Part shown: one piece after another, positions 15,478-26,208 of the stretch
How the letters are laid out: the number at the start of each line of letters is the position of its first letter
How positions within the stretch are numbered: position 1 is the first letter of the stretch
DNA from: Solirubrobacteraceae bacterium
GTDB taxonomy: Bacteria > Actinomycetota > Thermoleophilia > Solirubrobacterales > Solirubrobacteraceae
Direction of reading: 5' to 3'
NCBI GenBank assembly: GCA_025934395.1
Contig: JAICYC010000008.1
Coordinates: forward strand, 1-64,000
Length of the DNA: 64,000 nt
The notes under the pieces: generated by a model
Databases searched by the model: none
Seen by the model: the letters and a program-made list of their open reading frames with translations, nothing else
Told to the model about the DNA's origin: nothing
Translations under genes and position numbers: made by a program

Positions 15478-16026
15478 ATGGCGCCCGCACGAACACCCCG
15501 CAGCAGCTGGATCGAGGAGGGGCTGCGCGCGCTCGCCGCGGGCGGGCCCGACGCGGTGCGGATCGAGCCGCTCGCGAAGGCGCTCGGCGTCACCAAGGGG
15601 GGCTTCTACTGGCACTTCGCCGACCGGGGCGCGCTGCTGAAGGAGATGCTCGACACGTGGGAGCGCGCCGGCGTGGAGGACGTGATCGCTCGGGCGGAGC
15701 GGGAGGGCAGCGACGCGCGGGCGAAGCTGCGCCGGCTCTTCGCCGAGGCATCGGGGAGCGACCGGCTGCTGCGGATCGACCTCGCCGTGCGCGACTGGGC
15801 GCGCCGCGATCGCGCCGTCGCACGGCGGCTGCGACGCGTCGACAACCGCCGGATCGCCTACATGCGCTCGCTGTTCGGGGAGATCTGCGATGACCCGGAG
15901 GAGGTCGAGTCGCGTTGCCTGGTGTCCTTCTCGCTGTGGATCGGCGTCCACTTCATCGCCGCGGACTTCGACGGGCGCTCTCGGGATGAGGTGATGGGGG
16001 CGGTTGTGGCGCAGCTGGTGGCCTAG
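15478..16026 (+). CDS. TetR-family transcriptional regulator
   Basis: 182 residues. The N-terminal helix-turn-helix covers ~8-50 (SWIEEGLRALAAGGPDAVRI, LAKALGVTKGGFYWHFADRG), clearly TetR. The small ligand domain ends with a hydrophobic helix (CLVSFSLWIGVHFIAADF). Palindromes CCATACG-N4-CGTATGG immediately upstream and before the DUF2867 gene give a likely regulon of three genes: itself, the DCC gene and DUF2867. Nothing in the sequence indicates the inducer. It is convergent with the succinate-semialdehyde dehydrogenase gene, with only 2 bp between stop codons. Confidence 0.88.
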   Translation: MAPARTPRSSWIEEGLRALAAGGPDAVRIEPLAKALGVTKGGFYWHFADRGALLKEMLDTWERAGVEDVIARAEREGSDARAKLRRLFAEASGSDRLLRIDLAVRDWARRDRAVARRLRRVDNRRIAYMRSLFGEICDDPEEVESRCLVSFSLWIGVHFIAADFDGRSRDEVMGAVVAQLVA

Positions 16027-16028
16027 CG

Positions 16029-17492
16029 CTAGAGCGCCACGGCCACGTACTTCGTCTCCAGGTACTCCTCGATCCCCTCGAAGCCGCCCTCGCGCCCGAA
16101 CCCGCTCTGCTTCATCCCCCCGAAGGGCGCGGCGGGATTGCTCACGACCCCCTGGTTGAGCCCGACCATCCCGGTCTCGATCCCCTCGCAGACGCGCAGC
16201 GCGCGCTCCAGGTCGCGCGTGTACACGTATGCCACGAGCCCGTACTCCGTGCGGTTCGCAGCGGCGATCGCCTGCTCGTCGGTGCGGAACGTCGCCACGG
16301 GCGCCACCGGGCCGAAGATCTCCTCGCTGAGCATGCGCGCGTCCTCGGGCACGTCCGCGAGGACAGTCGGCTCGTAGAAGTAGCCGGGGCCGTCGCCCGC
16401 GGCGCCGCCGGTGAGCACGCGCGCTCCGCGTCCCTCGGCGTCCTGCACGAGCTCTGCGACCTTGTCGCGCTGCGCGCCGTCGATCAGCGGCCCCACGTCC
16501 ACGCCGTCCTCCGTGCCGCGCCCGAGCTTCAGCGCGCCCATCCGCTCGGCGAGCCGGGCGGCGAACTCCTCCGCGAGCGACTCGTGCACGTGGAAGCGGT
16601 TCGCGGCGGTGCACGCCTCCCCCACGTTGCGCATCTTCGCGAGCATCGCCCCGTCGAGCGCCGCGTCGAGGTCGGCGTCCTCGAACACGAGGAACGGCGC
16701 GTTGCCGCCGAGCTCCATCGACACGCGCAGGATCTGCTCGGCGGACTGCCCGATCAGCGTGCGGCCCACCTCGGTGGATCCGGTGAACGACAGCTTGCGC
16801 GTGCGCGCGTCGTTGAGCAGCGGTTCGATCACCGCGCCCGAGCGCTTTGCGGTGATCACGTTCAGCACGCCGCCCGGCAGCCCCGCCTCCTCGAGGATCT
16901 TCGCCAGGGCGAGCATCGACAGCGGCGTCTGCTGCGCGGGCTTGACCACCATCGTGCAGCCCGCGGCGATCGCGGGCGCGAGCTTGCGCGTGCCCATCGC
17001 GGTGGGGAAGTTCCACGGCGTCACGAACACGCAGGGCCCCACCGGCTGGCGCATCGTGAGGATCCGGCCCTTGCCGGTGGTGTTGACCATGTAGCGGCCG
17101 TGTATGCGCACCGCCTCCTCCGAGAACCAGCGGAAGAACTCGGCCGCGTAGGAGATCTCCGCACGGCTCTCCGCGAGCGCCTTGCCCATCTCGAGCGTCA
17201 TCACGAGCGCGAGCTCGTCGGTGCGCTCCACGATCGTCTCGTACGCGCGGCGCAGGATCTCGCCGCGCTCGCGCGGCGGGTGCGCAGCCCAATCCGCGCG
17301 CGCCTGGTCCGCAGCCGCGAGCGCCGCGAGCGCGTCCTGCGGCTCCGCGTCGGCGACCTCCACGAGCGCCTGCCCGGTCGCGGGGTCCTCGACGGCGAGC
17401 GTCCCGCCGCCGCTCGCATCGCGCCACTCGCCGCCGATGAGCAGCTGCTTGGGTACGCGGTCGAGCGCGGACCGCTCGGTCTCGGCAGTCAT
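16029..17492 (-). CDS. gabD: Succinate-semialdehyde dehydrogenase (NADP+)-type aldehyde dehydrogenase
   Basis: 487 residues, the usual GabD length. All aldehyde dehydrogenase landmarks are present: the catalytic Asn in TPWNFPTAM, KPAQQTPLS, cofactor loop FTGSTEVG, general base Glu in MELGGNAP, and catalytic Cys in GEACTAANRF. EEIFGPVAPV and PFGGMKQSGFGREGG follow near the end. The GEACTAANR and PFGGMKQSG stretches are characteristic of succinate-semialdehyde dehydrogenases, which feed GABA-derived carbon into the TCA cycle. The family also covers related short-chain semialdehydes. No GABA transaminase gene is adjacent. The ATG at 17492 starts the protein; upstream in-frame sequence is not ALDH-like. 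Confidence 0.88.
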   Translation of the reverse strand: MTAETERSALDRVPKQLLIGGEWRDASGGGTLAVEDPATGQALVEVADAEPQDALAALAAADQARADWAAHPPRERGEILRRAYETIVERTDELALVMTLEMGKALAESRAEISYAAEFFRWFSEEAVRIHGRYMVNTTGKGRILTMRQPVGPCVFVTPWNFPTAMGTRKLAPAIAAGCTMVVKPAQQTPLSMLALAKILEEAGLPGGVLNVITAKRSGAVIEPLLNDARTRKLSFTGSTEVGRTLIGQSAEQILRVSMELGGNAPFLVFEDADLDAALDGAMLAKMRNVGEACTAANRFHVHESLAEEFAARLAERMGALKLGRGTEDGVDVGPLIDGAQRDKVAELVQDAEGRGARVLTGGAAGDGPGYFYEPTVLADVPEDARMLSEEIFGPVAPVATFRTDEQAIAAANRTEYGLVAYVYTRDLERALRVCEGIETGMVGLNQGVVSNPAAPFGGMKQSGFGREGGFEGIEEYLETKYVAVAL

Positions 17493-17594
17493 CGTGCAGC
17501 GCTCACGGGGGATCTGCGGTCGCCCGACCGGGTAGGTGTGGGAGCGCCCCTCCTCCACCGCGACCGTGGCCGCCTGCGGGTGTTTCCTGCACGA

Positions 17595-18695
17595 GTGCCT
17601 CCCACGCATCCAACCTATCACCGGCTTCCGGCCGTCCTCGGGCCTGCCGTCGCGGCACTCGGCCGGCGCCGCAGCGTGCTCGCCTGCGGGCTCGCGTGCG
17701 CGGCAGCAGCAGCCGCCGCACCCGTCCCTGCCGGGGCGACGTCGCTCGTGATCGAAGGCGCCGGCGAAGGCCACGGCGTGGGCATGAGCCAGGACGGCGC
17801 GCTCGGCCTCGCGCGACACGGCTACACCTGCGCGCAGATCCTCACCCACTACTACACGGGCACCGCACTCGGGCAGGCGCCGCCCAAGACGATCGTGAAG
17901 GTGCTGGTGGGCGCGCACGTCAAGCGCGTCCCGCTCGAGCGCTACGTGCGCGGCGTGGTCTCCGGGGAGGTGCCCTCCAGCTGGCCCGCCGCAGCGCTGC
18001 AGGCCCAGGCGGTCGCCGCGCGCACATACGCGATCACCTCCCACGCGGGCGGCTCGCGCTTCGACGTGTACGCCGACACGCGCTCGCAGGTGTATCTCGG
18101 CGCCGCCGGCGAAACCGCCACCACCAACGCTGCCGTGGCGGCCACCGCCGGGCAGGTCGTCACGTACGCGGGCAAGCCGGTCGCCACGTACTACTTCGCG
18201 AGCTCCGGCGGGATGACCGAGAGCATCCAGAACGCGTTCGTCGGCGCCGAACCGGAGCCGTGGCTCGTCGGCGTCGCCGACCCCTATGAATCCAACTCGC
18301 GGTGGCGCGTGTCGGTCACGTTCGGCACCGCCGCCTCGCGCCTGCGGGGCGTCTTCAAAGGCAAATTCGCAGGGATCGAGGTGCTCGCGCGCGGCGTCTC
18401 GCCGCGGATCCTCAGCGCGCTCGTGCTCGGCACGAAGGGCAACGGGAAGATCAGCGGCCCCGCCCTCGCGGGGCGCCTGGGCCTGAACAGCACGTGGGCG
18501 TTCTTCAGCGTGCGCCATGCCGGGCACACCCTCGCCGAGCCCGACCGCAGCGGCGCCTCGCCCACGCAGCTCCCCGGCGGCACGCCCACCACACCCACAG
18601 CGCCCCCGAGCGCGCCCCCCACGGCGCAGGGCGGCTCGCGCGCGCCGAGCGCCCCCGTCAACACCAGGCACACGGGCGGCGCGCCAGCCGGGTGA
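17595..18695 (+). CDS. Exported SpoIID/LytB-domain protein
   Basis: About 366 residues if the GTG at 17595 is used. Other in-frame GTGs (17580, 17676) are possible and none has a good ribosome site, so the start is uncertain. An arginine-containing hydrophobic signal segment ends near VPAGATS. The domain has AGEGHGVGMSQDGALGLA, then VPLERYVRGVVSGEVPSSWP and LQAQAVAARTYAI, the hallmark of SpoIID/LytB. SpoIID of Bacillus is a lytic transglycosylase acting on denuded glycan. Here there are no sporulation genes nearby, so a general peptidoglycan-remodelling role is likelier. The C-terminus is a Pro/Ser/Thr-rich tail. It is divergent from gabD. Confidence 0.82.
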   Translation: MPPTHPTYHRLPAVLGPAVAALGRRRSVLACGLACAAAAAAAPVPAGATSLVIEGAGEGHGVGMSQDGALGLARHGYTCAQILTHYYTGTALGQAPPKTIVKVLVGAHVKRVPLERYVRGVVSGEVPSSWPAAALQAQAVAARTYAITSHAGGSRFDVYADTRSQVYLGAAGETATTNAAVAATAGQVVTYAGKPVATYYFASSGGMTESIQNAFVGAEPEPWLVGVADPYESNSRWRVSVTFGTAASRLRGVFKGKFAGIEVLARGVSPRILSALVLGTKGNGKISGPALAGRLGLNSTWAFFSVRHAGHTLAEPDRSGASPTQLPGGTPTTPTAPPSAPPTAQGGSRAPSAPVNTRHTGGAPAG

Positions 18696-18719
18696 CGGCA
18701 GCGAGCGCGCCGCTGCGCA

Positions 18720-18725
18720 TACCCT
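18720..18725 (+). promoter_or_regulatory. Candidate -10 box (leaderless) for the exonuclease gene
   Basis: TACCCT ends 6 nt before the GTG at 18732, with no ribosome site in between. Confidence 0.4.
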
Positions 18726-18731
18726 GCGCGC

Positions 18732-19628
18732 GTGCCCGCCCCGCTGCTCGCCGCGGACGTTCCCTGGCTGCTCTACCGCTCGTTCTTCGGCCTGCCCAAA
18801 TCGATCACGGGGACGGGCGGCCGGCCGGTCAACGCGCTGCTCGGCACCGTCAACGCGATCCTCACGCTGATCGACGGGGTTCCCGCCGGGGAGGTGCCGC
18901 GGGCGGTGGTGGCGTGCATGGGAGCCGAGAACGCCGCCTACCGCGTGGAGCTCTACGAGCCCTACCACGCGCACCGCGACCCGATGCCGCCGGAGCTGCG
19001 CGAGCAGTGGGAGCGCGCCGGCGAGCTGCTGTCGAGCCTCGGCTGGCTCTACGTCCCCCACGACCAGCTCGAGGCGGACGACGTGATGTTCTCCTACGCC
19101 CGCGCCGAGACCGCCGCGGGCGGCACAGCGTGGGTGATGACGGGGGACCGCGACCTGTACGGCGCCGTGGATGAGCGCACGTCGTTCGTGGAGCTGCGCA
19201 AGGGCGGCGAGCGCGGCCTGCTCGGCCCCGCAGAGGTGCGCGAGCGCTACGGCGTCGAGCCCGGGCAGGTGCCCGACCTGATCGCGCTGCGCGGCGACCC
19301 CTCCGACGGGCTGCCCGGCGCGCCCGGCGTGGGCGCCAAGACCGCAGCGGAGCTGCTGCGCGCCCACGGGTCGCTGGAGGGCGTGATAGCGGCGGCCGCA
19401 CATCCGCTCGCGGCCGAGCCGCGCATGCGCCCGCGGATCGTGAGCGCCGTCGCGGACAACGCGGACCTGCTGCGCGCCTTCAAGCAGATCGCCACGCTCC
19501 AGACGATCGAGGTGCAGCGCCCACCCGACACGCCCACCGACTTCGCAGCGGGAGCGCAGGCCGCGCGCGCGTTCGGGATGCGACGCCTCGCGACCCGCCT
19601 CGACGGCCTCGCCGCCGCTACGGCGTGA
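18732..19628 (+). CDS. 5'-3' exonuclease (PolI N-terminal / flap endonuclease family)
   Basis: 298 residues. Acidic metal ligands of the 5' nuclease family can be followed in order: ADVPWLLYRSF at the start, LEADDVMF, TGDRDLYG, then the helix-hairpin-helix LRGDPSDGLPGAPGVGAKTA. Length and arrangement match stand-alone exonucleases related to the N-terminal domain of DNA polymerase I, which remove RNA primers and flaps. The first acidic residue is in LLAADVPW where PolI has a DGxxLLYR-type motif. The gene converges on ychF and their 3' ends overlap by 11 bp. Confidence 0.9.
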   Translation: MPAPLLAADVPWLLYRSFFGLPKSITGTGGRPVNALLGTVNAILTLIDGVPAGEVPRAVVACMGAENAAYRVELYEPYHAHRDPMPPELREQWERAGELLSSLGWLYVPHDQLEADDVMFSYARAETAAGGTAWVMTGDRDLYGAVDERTSFVELRKGGERGLLGPAEVRERYGVEPGQVPDLIALRGDPSDGLPGAPGVGAKTAAELLRAHGSLEGVIAAAAHPLAAEPRMRPRIVSAVADNADLLRAFKQIATLQTIEVQRPPDTPTDFAAGAQAARAFGMRRLATRLDGLAAATA

Positions 19629-20703
19629 ACTTCACCGAGATCACGTCGCCGTCGGACATGGTGTAGTCGCGGCCCTCGATCCGCAGGGTGCCGCGGTCGC
19701 GCGCGGCCGCGTAGCCGCCCGCATCCACCAGCTCGCTCCAGCCGATCACCTCCGCGCGCACGAAGCCCTTCTGGATGTCCGTGTGGATCTCGCCCGCCGC
19801 GTGCCACGCTGTCAGCCCGTCGCGCAGGTGCCACGACTGCGCGGGCTTCGCCTCGCCCGCGGTGAAGAAAGCGATCAGGCGCAGCAGCGTGAACGCCTCG
19901 CGCACCACGCGTGCCAGCCCCGACTCGCTCACGCCGAGCTCGCCGCGCATCGCGGCCGCGTCCTCGTCGTCGAGCTCCGCCAGTTCCGCCTCGATCCGTG
20001 AGGAGATCGCCACCGCGCGCGCGCCGTGGCTCGCTGCGTGCTCCGCCACCGCTGTGGGCACCTCGTCGGAGCCCTCGTCCACGTTCGCCACGAACAGCAC
20101 CGGCTTCGCCGTCAGCGAGCCGAGGTCGCGCGCCGCCCCGGGCGCCTCCTCCGGCACCACCACGCCGCGCGCCGGGCGCCCCGCCTGCAGCTCTGCGATC
20201 ACCTCGCGCAGCCAGCGCTCCTCCGCCACCGCCGCACGCTCGCCGCTGCGCGCCTGGCGCGCCACGCGGTCCATCCGCCGCTCGGCCTGCTCGAGGTCCG
20301 CCAGCACGAGCTCCGTCTCGATCGTCTCGATGTCCGCCAGCGGGTCCACGCGCCCCTCCGGGTGCACGACCCCGTCGTCGTGGTGCGCGCGCACCACGTG
20401 CACGATCGCGTGTGTCTCGCGGATGTTCGCGAGGAACTTGTTGCCCAGCCCCTCGCCCGAGTGCGCGCCCGCCACGAGCCCCGCGATGTCGTGGAAGTCG
20501 ATCGTGTCCCACACGATCTCCGACGCTCCCACGACCGCCGCGACCTGCTCCAGGCGCTCGTCGCGCACCGGCACCACCGCCACGTTCGGCTCGATCGTGG
20601 TGAACGGGTAGTTCGCGGCCTCCGCGCCCGCCTTCGTGAGCGCGTTGAACAGCGACGACTTGCCGGCGTTGGGCATCCCCACGATCCCGATGCGCGTGCT
20701 CAC
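19618..20703 (-). CDS. ychF: Redox-regulated ATPase/GTPase YchF (OLA1 family)
   Basis: 361 residues, the standard YchF length. P-loop IVGMPNAGKSSLFNAL, switch region NYPFTTIEPN, and DIAGLVAGAHSGEGLGNKFL are near-universal in YchF. The G4 position reads NVDE rather than NKxD, the change that makes YchF/OLA1 prefer ATP. The C-terminal TGS domain (EIHTDIQKGFVRAEVI) and the final SVKF are present. YchF associates with ribosomes and the proteasome or stress responses in other organisms. The GTG start overlaps the stop of the PAP2 gene by 4 bp (GTGA), indicating coupled translation. Confidence 0.97.
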   Translation of the reverse strand: MSTRIGIVGMPNAGKSSLFNALTKAGAEAANYPFTTIEPNVAVVPVRDERLEQVAAVVGASEIVWDTIDFHDIAGLVAGAHSGEGLGNKFLANIRETHAIVHVVRAHHDDGVVHPEGRVDPLADIETIETELVLADLEQAERRMDRVARQARSGERAAVAEERWLREVIAELQAGRPARGVVVPEEAPGAARDLGSLTAKPVLFVANVDEGSDEVPTAVAEHAASHGARAVAISSRIEAELAELDDEDAAAMRGELGVSESGLARVVREAFTLLRLIAFFTAGEAKPAQSWHLRDGLTAWHAAGEIHTDIQKGFVRAEVIGWSELVDAGGYAAARDRGTLRIEGRDYTMSDGDVISVKFTP

Positions 20704-21188
20704 CGCGGAGCCCTCTTCCCCGACCCGCCCGTCACGGTGCCGAGCGCCGCGCCCGCGAGCACGTCGGAGGGCCAGTGCACGCCGAGGAACAGGCGCGAGA
20801 GCGACAGGCCCGCCGCGAGTGCGTACAGCGGACCCGCCGGCAGGCCCAGCCGCGAGTACGCGCGCGCACCCGCGAACGACGTCGACGCGTGCGCGCTCGG
20901 GAAGCTCAGCGTCGTGGGCGTCGCCACCAGCGGCCGCAGCCCATCGAGGTCGGGCCGGCGCCGGCGCACCACCACCTTCAGCGCGGTGTTCAGCGCGTAG
21001 GTCCCGAGCACCGCCTTCAGCGCCCCCGCCCACCGCGGGCGCCGCCGCGCATCGACCGCGTAGCCCACGCTCCCGATCGCAAGCCACACGCCCGCGTGCT
21101 CCCCCAGCAGGGTGAACCGCGCCACCGCGCGCTCGGACCCCTCGCTGTGCCCCAGGGTCCGCGCCAACCGAAGCAACCTCTCATCCAT
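20700..21188 (-). CDS. PAP2-superfamily membrane phosphatase
   Basis: 162 residues from the ATG at 21188 (a second in-frame ATG at 21215 is possible). The three phosphatase motifs are in order: K-x6-RP in KVVVRRRRP, PSAH in SFPSAHAST, and SR-x5-H in SLSRLFLGVHWPSD. Several hydrophobic helices surround them. Such enzymes dephosphorylate undecaprenyl pyrophosphate or other lipid phosphates. The length suits a compact UppP/PgpB-like enzyme. It precedes ychF with a 4-bp overlap. Directly upstream lies a large inverted-repeat element. Confidence 0.85.
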   Translation of the reverse strand: MDERLLRLARTLGHSEGSERAVARFTLLGEHAGVWLAIGSVGYAVDARRRPRWAGALKAVLGTYALNTALKVVVRRRRPDLDGLRPLVATPTTLSFPSAHASTSFAGARAYSRLGLPAGPLYALAAGLSLSRLFLGVHWPSDVLAGAALGTVTGGSGKRAPR

Positions 21189-21213
21189 TTTGAAGATCTG
21201 CGATGACGAGGGC

Positions 21214-21315
21214 AAGACGGTCGTTGGTCAAGCGAGGCAAGGACGCAGGGAGCGAGATGTGCAGAGGCACATGAGCGACCGAGGACGCCGCATCGCGCAG
21301 GCCAACGGCCGTCTT
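21214..21315. other. Structured intergenic element (long inverted repeat with internal hairpin), candidate ncRNA
   Basis: Outer arms AAGACGGTCGTTGG (21214-21227) and CCAACGGCCGTCTT (21302-21315) pair over 14 positions with one mismatch, which becomes a G-U wobble only if the plus strand is transcribed. Two more pairs extend the stem inward, one of them also a plus-strand wobble. Inside lies a perfect hairpin ATGTGC-AGAG-GCACAT (21257-21272). GGACGC occurs once on each side of that hairpin. No T-tract follows on either strand, so an ordinary terminator is unlikely. It lies between the small protein gene (stop at 21316) and the PAP2 gene. Function unknown. Confidence 0.5.
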
Positions 21316-21537
21316 TCAGCCGAAGCCCACGTGGGCCTCGTCTGCCTCGGCGCTCACATAGACGACCTGCGCCAGGTAGATCCGGACGGGCCCGTCCTCC
21401 GCCTCGATCACGTGCCAGCCGCCCTTCTCGAGCGCCTCGTAGAGCTTTTCCAGCGGCTTGTCGGCGAGACGCAGCGCGAGCACCTGCCCGCCCTGGAAGC
21501 CGATGCTCACGCGCCGCGCGCCGCCGCCCGCGGGCAT
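21316..21537 (-). CDS. Small conserved-type protein linked to methylmalonyl-CoA epimerase
   Basis: 73 residues (MPAGGGARRVSIGFQGGQV start). Its ATG overlaps the epimerase stop by 4 bp, so it is translationally coupled and very probably real despite its size. The sequence alternates beta strands and one helix (LADKPLEKLYEALEKGGWHV), then GPVRIYLAQVVYV. This suggests a small alpha/beta fold. I do not recognise a family with known function. The tight coupling suggests a partner or regulator of the epimerase, which is inference. Confidence 0.6.
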   Translation of the reverse strand: MPAGGGARRVSIGFQGGQVLALRLADKPLEKLYEALEKGGWHVIEAEDGPVRIYLAQVVYVSAEADEAHVGFG

Positions 21538-21947
21538 CAGTGGGCCCCGGCGGGTTGGACGATCTCGGTGAGCACGCCCCCGGTGGCGCGGGGATGCAGG
21601 AACGCAACGCGCGATGAGCGGATGCCCGTGCGGGGCTGCTCGTCGATCAGCCGCAGGCCCGCGTCGCGGCACGCCTGCAGCGCTGCGTCGATGTCGTCGA
21701 CCTGGTAGGCCACGTGGTGCAGGCCCGGTCCGTTCTTCGCGAGGAACCTGCCAACCGGCGTGTCGGGGCCGAGCGGCGCGAGCAGCTCCACGTGGTTCTC
21801 GCCCACGTCGAGCAGCACCGCCTCCACGCCCTGCTCCTCCACGACCTCGCGGTGGGCCTCGGCGAGCTGGAGGTCGCCGCCGTAGAGAGCGATCGCGGGC
21901 TCGATCTCCTGCACCGCCACGCCCACGTGGTCGATCCGCTTGAACAC
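21537..21947 (-). CDS. mce: Methylmalonyl-CoA epimerase
   Basis: 136 residues with the vicinal-oxygen-chelate fold in two halves. Metal ligands are visible: His in IDHVGVAV, NHVELLAPLG, His in LHHVAYQVDDID, and Glu near the end in LTEIVQP. Length and motif order match methylmalonyl-CoA epimerases, which convert the S to the R epimer for the mutase in propionate and branched-chain degradation. No mutase genes are in the window. A GTG start is assumed because the domain begins at FKRIDHV. A TAGACT hexamer lies 7 nt upstream, suggesting leaderless transcription. Confidence 0.88.
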   Translation of the reverse strand: MFKRIDHVGVAVQEIEPAIALYGGDLQLAEAHREVVEEQGVEAVLLDVGENHVELLAPLGPDTPVGRFLAKNGPGLHHVAYQVDDIDAALQACRDAGLRLIDEQPRTGIRSSRVAFLHPRATGGVLTEIVQPAGAH

Positions 21948-21954
21948 GCGCGGG

Positions 21955-21960
21955 AGTCTA
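21955..21960 (-). promoter_or_regulatory. Candidate -10 box (leaderless) for mce
   Basis: TAGACT on the minus strand ends 7 nt before the GTG at 21947. No Shine-Dalgarno sequence is present. Confidence 0.4.
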
Positions 21961-22023
21961 GCGACGGGGCCACAGGGCGCCGCGGGGCGCGCGGCGGGCG
22001 GGTAGGGGCGGCGGGGCGCGCGC

Positions 22024-23793
<1,770 letters not shown>

Positions 23794-23851
23794 CTCACGA
23801 TCCTCCGCACCACACCACCGTCCTTGGCATCCGTTCCATTATGGCCCTGTT

Positions 23852-25192
23852 TCAAGCAACGCGCGGAGGGCCACCCAACGTTCGCGTAGCGAGCGAGCGG
23901 TAGAGATCTTGCGCGAGCGCCAGATCACGCACGTCGATGCGCTCGTCGGCGCCGTGCACGAGCGGCGCGCTCTCCAGCAGCGTCTGATGGCGATGCGGGA
24001 AGAACCCGTACGCCACGCACTCCGGGAACGCGAGGCGGAAGTGACGCGAGTCGGTGAAGCCGGGGAGCACCACCGGGACCACCGCGGCGCCGGGGTCGGC
24101 CTCGCCGACCCAGGTCTCGATCGCGTCCATCAGGGTGGACTCCACCGGTGATCCGTTGCCGGTGACCTGCTCGGTGAACTCGATCTCCCAGCCGCCGTCC
24201 GGCTCGCCCAGCACCTCGGAGATACCGCGCAGCACCTCCGCCTCGCCGAGCCCGGGCGGGACCCTGCAGTCCACCCGCAGCTCCGCCCGGCTGGGGATCA
24301 CGTTGATCTTCTCCGACGCGCTGATCCGGGTCGGCGTGAACGTCACGCCGAGCATCGGCTCGAACATCACCGCCAGGCGCGGATCGGCTGCGCGCAGGCG
24401 CTCCAGGGCCTCCGCGGGGTCCTCCGGCGACTCGCCGATCCCCGTCAGGAAGGCGCGCGCCTCCCGCGTCAGCTCGCGCTCGGGCTGGCGCCCACCGAGG
24501 CGCTCCAGCAGCGGCGCCATCTTCAGCAGCGCGTTCTCTCCCATCGCCGGCATCGACGCGTGCCCCGCCACCCCGTTGGTGCGGACGGTGAAGCGGAACA
24601 CTCCCTTCTCCGCACAGCACACGCCGTAGCAGCGGCGCCCGCCGTATTCGAACACCGCCCCCCCGCCCTCGTTGACGAGCAGGTCGCAGCGCACCTTCTC
24701 GGGGTGCTCGCTCGTGATCCACTGCGCGCCGAGCTCCCCGCCCGTCTCCTCGTCCACGACCGCCACGATCAGCAGCTCTCCCCGCTCCGGGCGCCAGCCC
24801 GAGCGGGCGAGCGACAGCGCAGCAGCGACCTCCGCGGCCACCTGGGACTTCATGTCGAGCGCCCCGCGGCCCCACAGGAAGCCGTCCGCAACGTCACCCG
24901 ACCATGGATCGTGCGTCCACTCGGAGGCGTCCGCGAGGACCGTGTCCACGTGGCCGAGGTAGCACAGCGTCGGCCCCTGTTCGCGCGCGTCGCCGGGCGC
25001 CGGCAGCCTTGCAACGAGGTTCGGGCGCCCCTCCTGGGCTCCCAGCAGCTCGCACTCGAAGCCCGCCTGCGCGAGCAGGCCCGCGAGGTACTCCTGCGCG
25101 GGTCGCTCGTCGCCGGGGGGGTTGACCGTGTTGAAGCGGATCAGACGGGCGAGGATCTCCTGGGCCTCCCCGCCCGGCGAGTCGTTCGTCAT
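23852..25192 (-). CDS. M20-family metallopeptidase (ArgE/DapE/CPG2 type)
   Basis: 446 residues. The metal site is readable: [22 protein letters not shown] with the bridging Asp, then [11 protein letters not shown] with the catalytic Glu-Glu pair. [13 protein letters not shown] supplies a further acidic ligand region. A dimerisation insert ([16 protein letters not shown]) follows. Members cleave terminal amino acids from dipeptides or deacylate N-acyl amino acids. No signal peptide, so cytoplasmic. Its start overlaps the stop of the peptide transporter ATPase gene (ATGA), making it the last gene of the uptake operon. The simplest reading is hydrolysis of imported di- or oligopeptides. Confidence 0.88.
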   Translation of the reverse strand: MTNDSPGGEAQEILARLIRFNTVNPPGDERPAQEYLAGLLAQAGFECELLGAQEGRPNLVARLPAPGDAREQGPTLCYLGHVDTVLADASEWTHDPWSGDVADGFLWGRGALDMKSQVAAEVAAALSLARSGWRPERGELLIVAVVDEETGGELGAQWITSEHPEKVRCDLLVNEGGGAVFEYGGRRCYGVCCAEKGVFRFTVRTNGVAGHASMPAMGENALLKMAPLLERLGGRQPERELTREARAFLTGIGESPEDPAEALERLRAADPRLAVMFEPMLGVTFTPTRISASEKINVIPSRAELRVDCRVPPGLGEAEVLRGISEVLGEPDGGWEIEFTEQVTGNGSPVESTLMDAIETWVGEADPGAAVVPVVLPGFTDSRHFRLAFPECVAYGFFPHRHQTLLESAPLVHGADERIDVRDLALAQDLYRSLATRTLGGPPRVA

Positions 25193-26208
25193 CCCGCGGA
25201 TCGTACGCCCATCTGGGCGAGCTCCCCTTCGGTGAGCGGGAAGTGGCAGGCCACCTCCGTGCGGCCGCCCTCCGGCACGCGCAGCAGCGGTTCCTCGACC
25301 GAGCAGCGCTCCTGCGCCTTCGGGCAGCGCGTGTGGAAGCGGCACGCTTTGGGCGGGTTCGCGGGGCTCGGCACGTCGCCCGTCAGCAGCCGCCGCTCGG
25401 TGTGGTGGCGCGCGGGGTCCGGCACGGGGACCGCCGCCAGCAGCGCACCCGTGTAGGGGTGCTGGGGCGCGCCGTAGAGCGCGTCGCCGCCGCCCAGCTC
25501 GACGACCTTGCCGAGGTACATCACCGCCACGCGGTCGCACATGTGCCGCACCACCGAGAGGTCGTGGGCGATGAACACCACCGTCAGGCCGAACCGGCGC
25601 TGCAGGTCGCGCAGGAGGTTCAGCACCTGGGCCTGGATCGACACGTCGAGCGCCGAGACGGGCTCGTCGGCGATCAAGAGCTTCGGCTTCAGCGCGAGCG
25701 CGCGCGCCACGCCGATCCGCTGGCGCTGGCCGCCGGAGAACTCGTGCGGGAAGCGGTTGTAGTGCTCCGGGTTGAGCCCCACCGTCTCCATCAGCTCCTG
25801 CACGGCCAGCTTGCGCGCCGCCTTGTCGGACTCGACGCGGTGGATGATGAACGGCTCGGAGATGATCGAGCCGACCGTCTTGCGCGGGTTCAGCGAGGAG
25901 TAGGGGTCCTGGAAGATCATCTGCATGTCGCGCCGGATCGCCTTCAGCTCGGCGCCCTTGACCCGCGTGATGTCGCGCCCCTCGTACTTGATGCTCCCCG
26001 AGGTGGACTCCAGCAGCCGCATGATCAGGCGCGCGGTGGTGCTCTTGCCGCACCCCGTCTCACCGACGATCCCGAGCGTCTCGCCGCGCTCGATGTCGAA
26101 GCTCACGCCGTCCACCGCCTTGACCTCGCCGAAGCGGCGCTGCAGGACGATCCCGCGCGTGAGCGGGAAGTGCTTGACCAGGTCGCGGACCTCCACCAGC
26201 GCGCTCAC
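25189..26208 (-). CDS. Peptide ABC transporter ATP-binding protein (DppF/OppF type)
   Basis: 339 residues. Walker [11 protein letters not shown]-loop [11 protein letters not shown], signature [14 protein letters not shown], Walker [13 protein letters not shown] and the switch His in AHDLS are all present. The C-terminal oligopeptide/dipeptide extension contains [14 protein letters not shown], cysteines that in related ATPases can bind an Fe-S cluster. [13 protein letters not shown] before Walker A is typical of OppF/DppF. GTG start overlaps the upstream ATPase stop (GTGA). Works with the partner ATPase at 26205-27293. Confidence 0.93.
   Translation of the reverse strand: MSALVEVRDLVKHFPLTRGIVLQRRFGEVKAVDGVSFDIERGETLGIVGETGCGKSTTARLIMRLLESTSGSIKYEGRDITRVKGAELKAIRRDMQMIFQDPYSSLNPRKTVGSIISEPFIIHRVESDKAARKLAVQELMETVGLNPEHYNRFPHEFSGGQRQRIGVARALALKPKLLIADEPVSALDVSIQAQVLNLLRDLQRRFGLTVVFIAHDLSVVRHMCDRVAVMYLGKVVELGGGDALYGAPQHPYTGALLAAVPVPDPARHHTERRLLTGDVPSPANPPKACRFHTRCPKAQERCSVEEPLLRVPEGGRTEVACHFPLTEGELAQMGVRSAG

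Noticed and set aside
17517-17530. Palindrome CGGTCG-CC-CGACCG between gabD and the SpoIID-domain gene
   Set aside because: Six-base GC-rich arms arise easily in such sequence, and no second copy or linked regulator was seen.
16029-19403. Very long minus-strand frame extending gabD upstream
   Set aside because: The upstream part lies opposite the SpoIID and exonuclease genes and is compositionally a shadow; ALDH homology starts at 17492.
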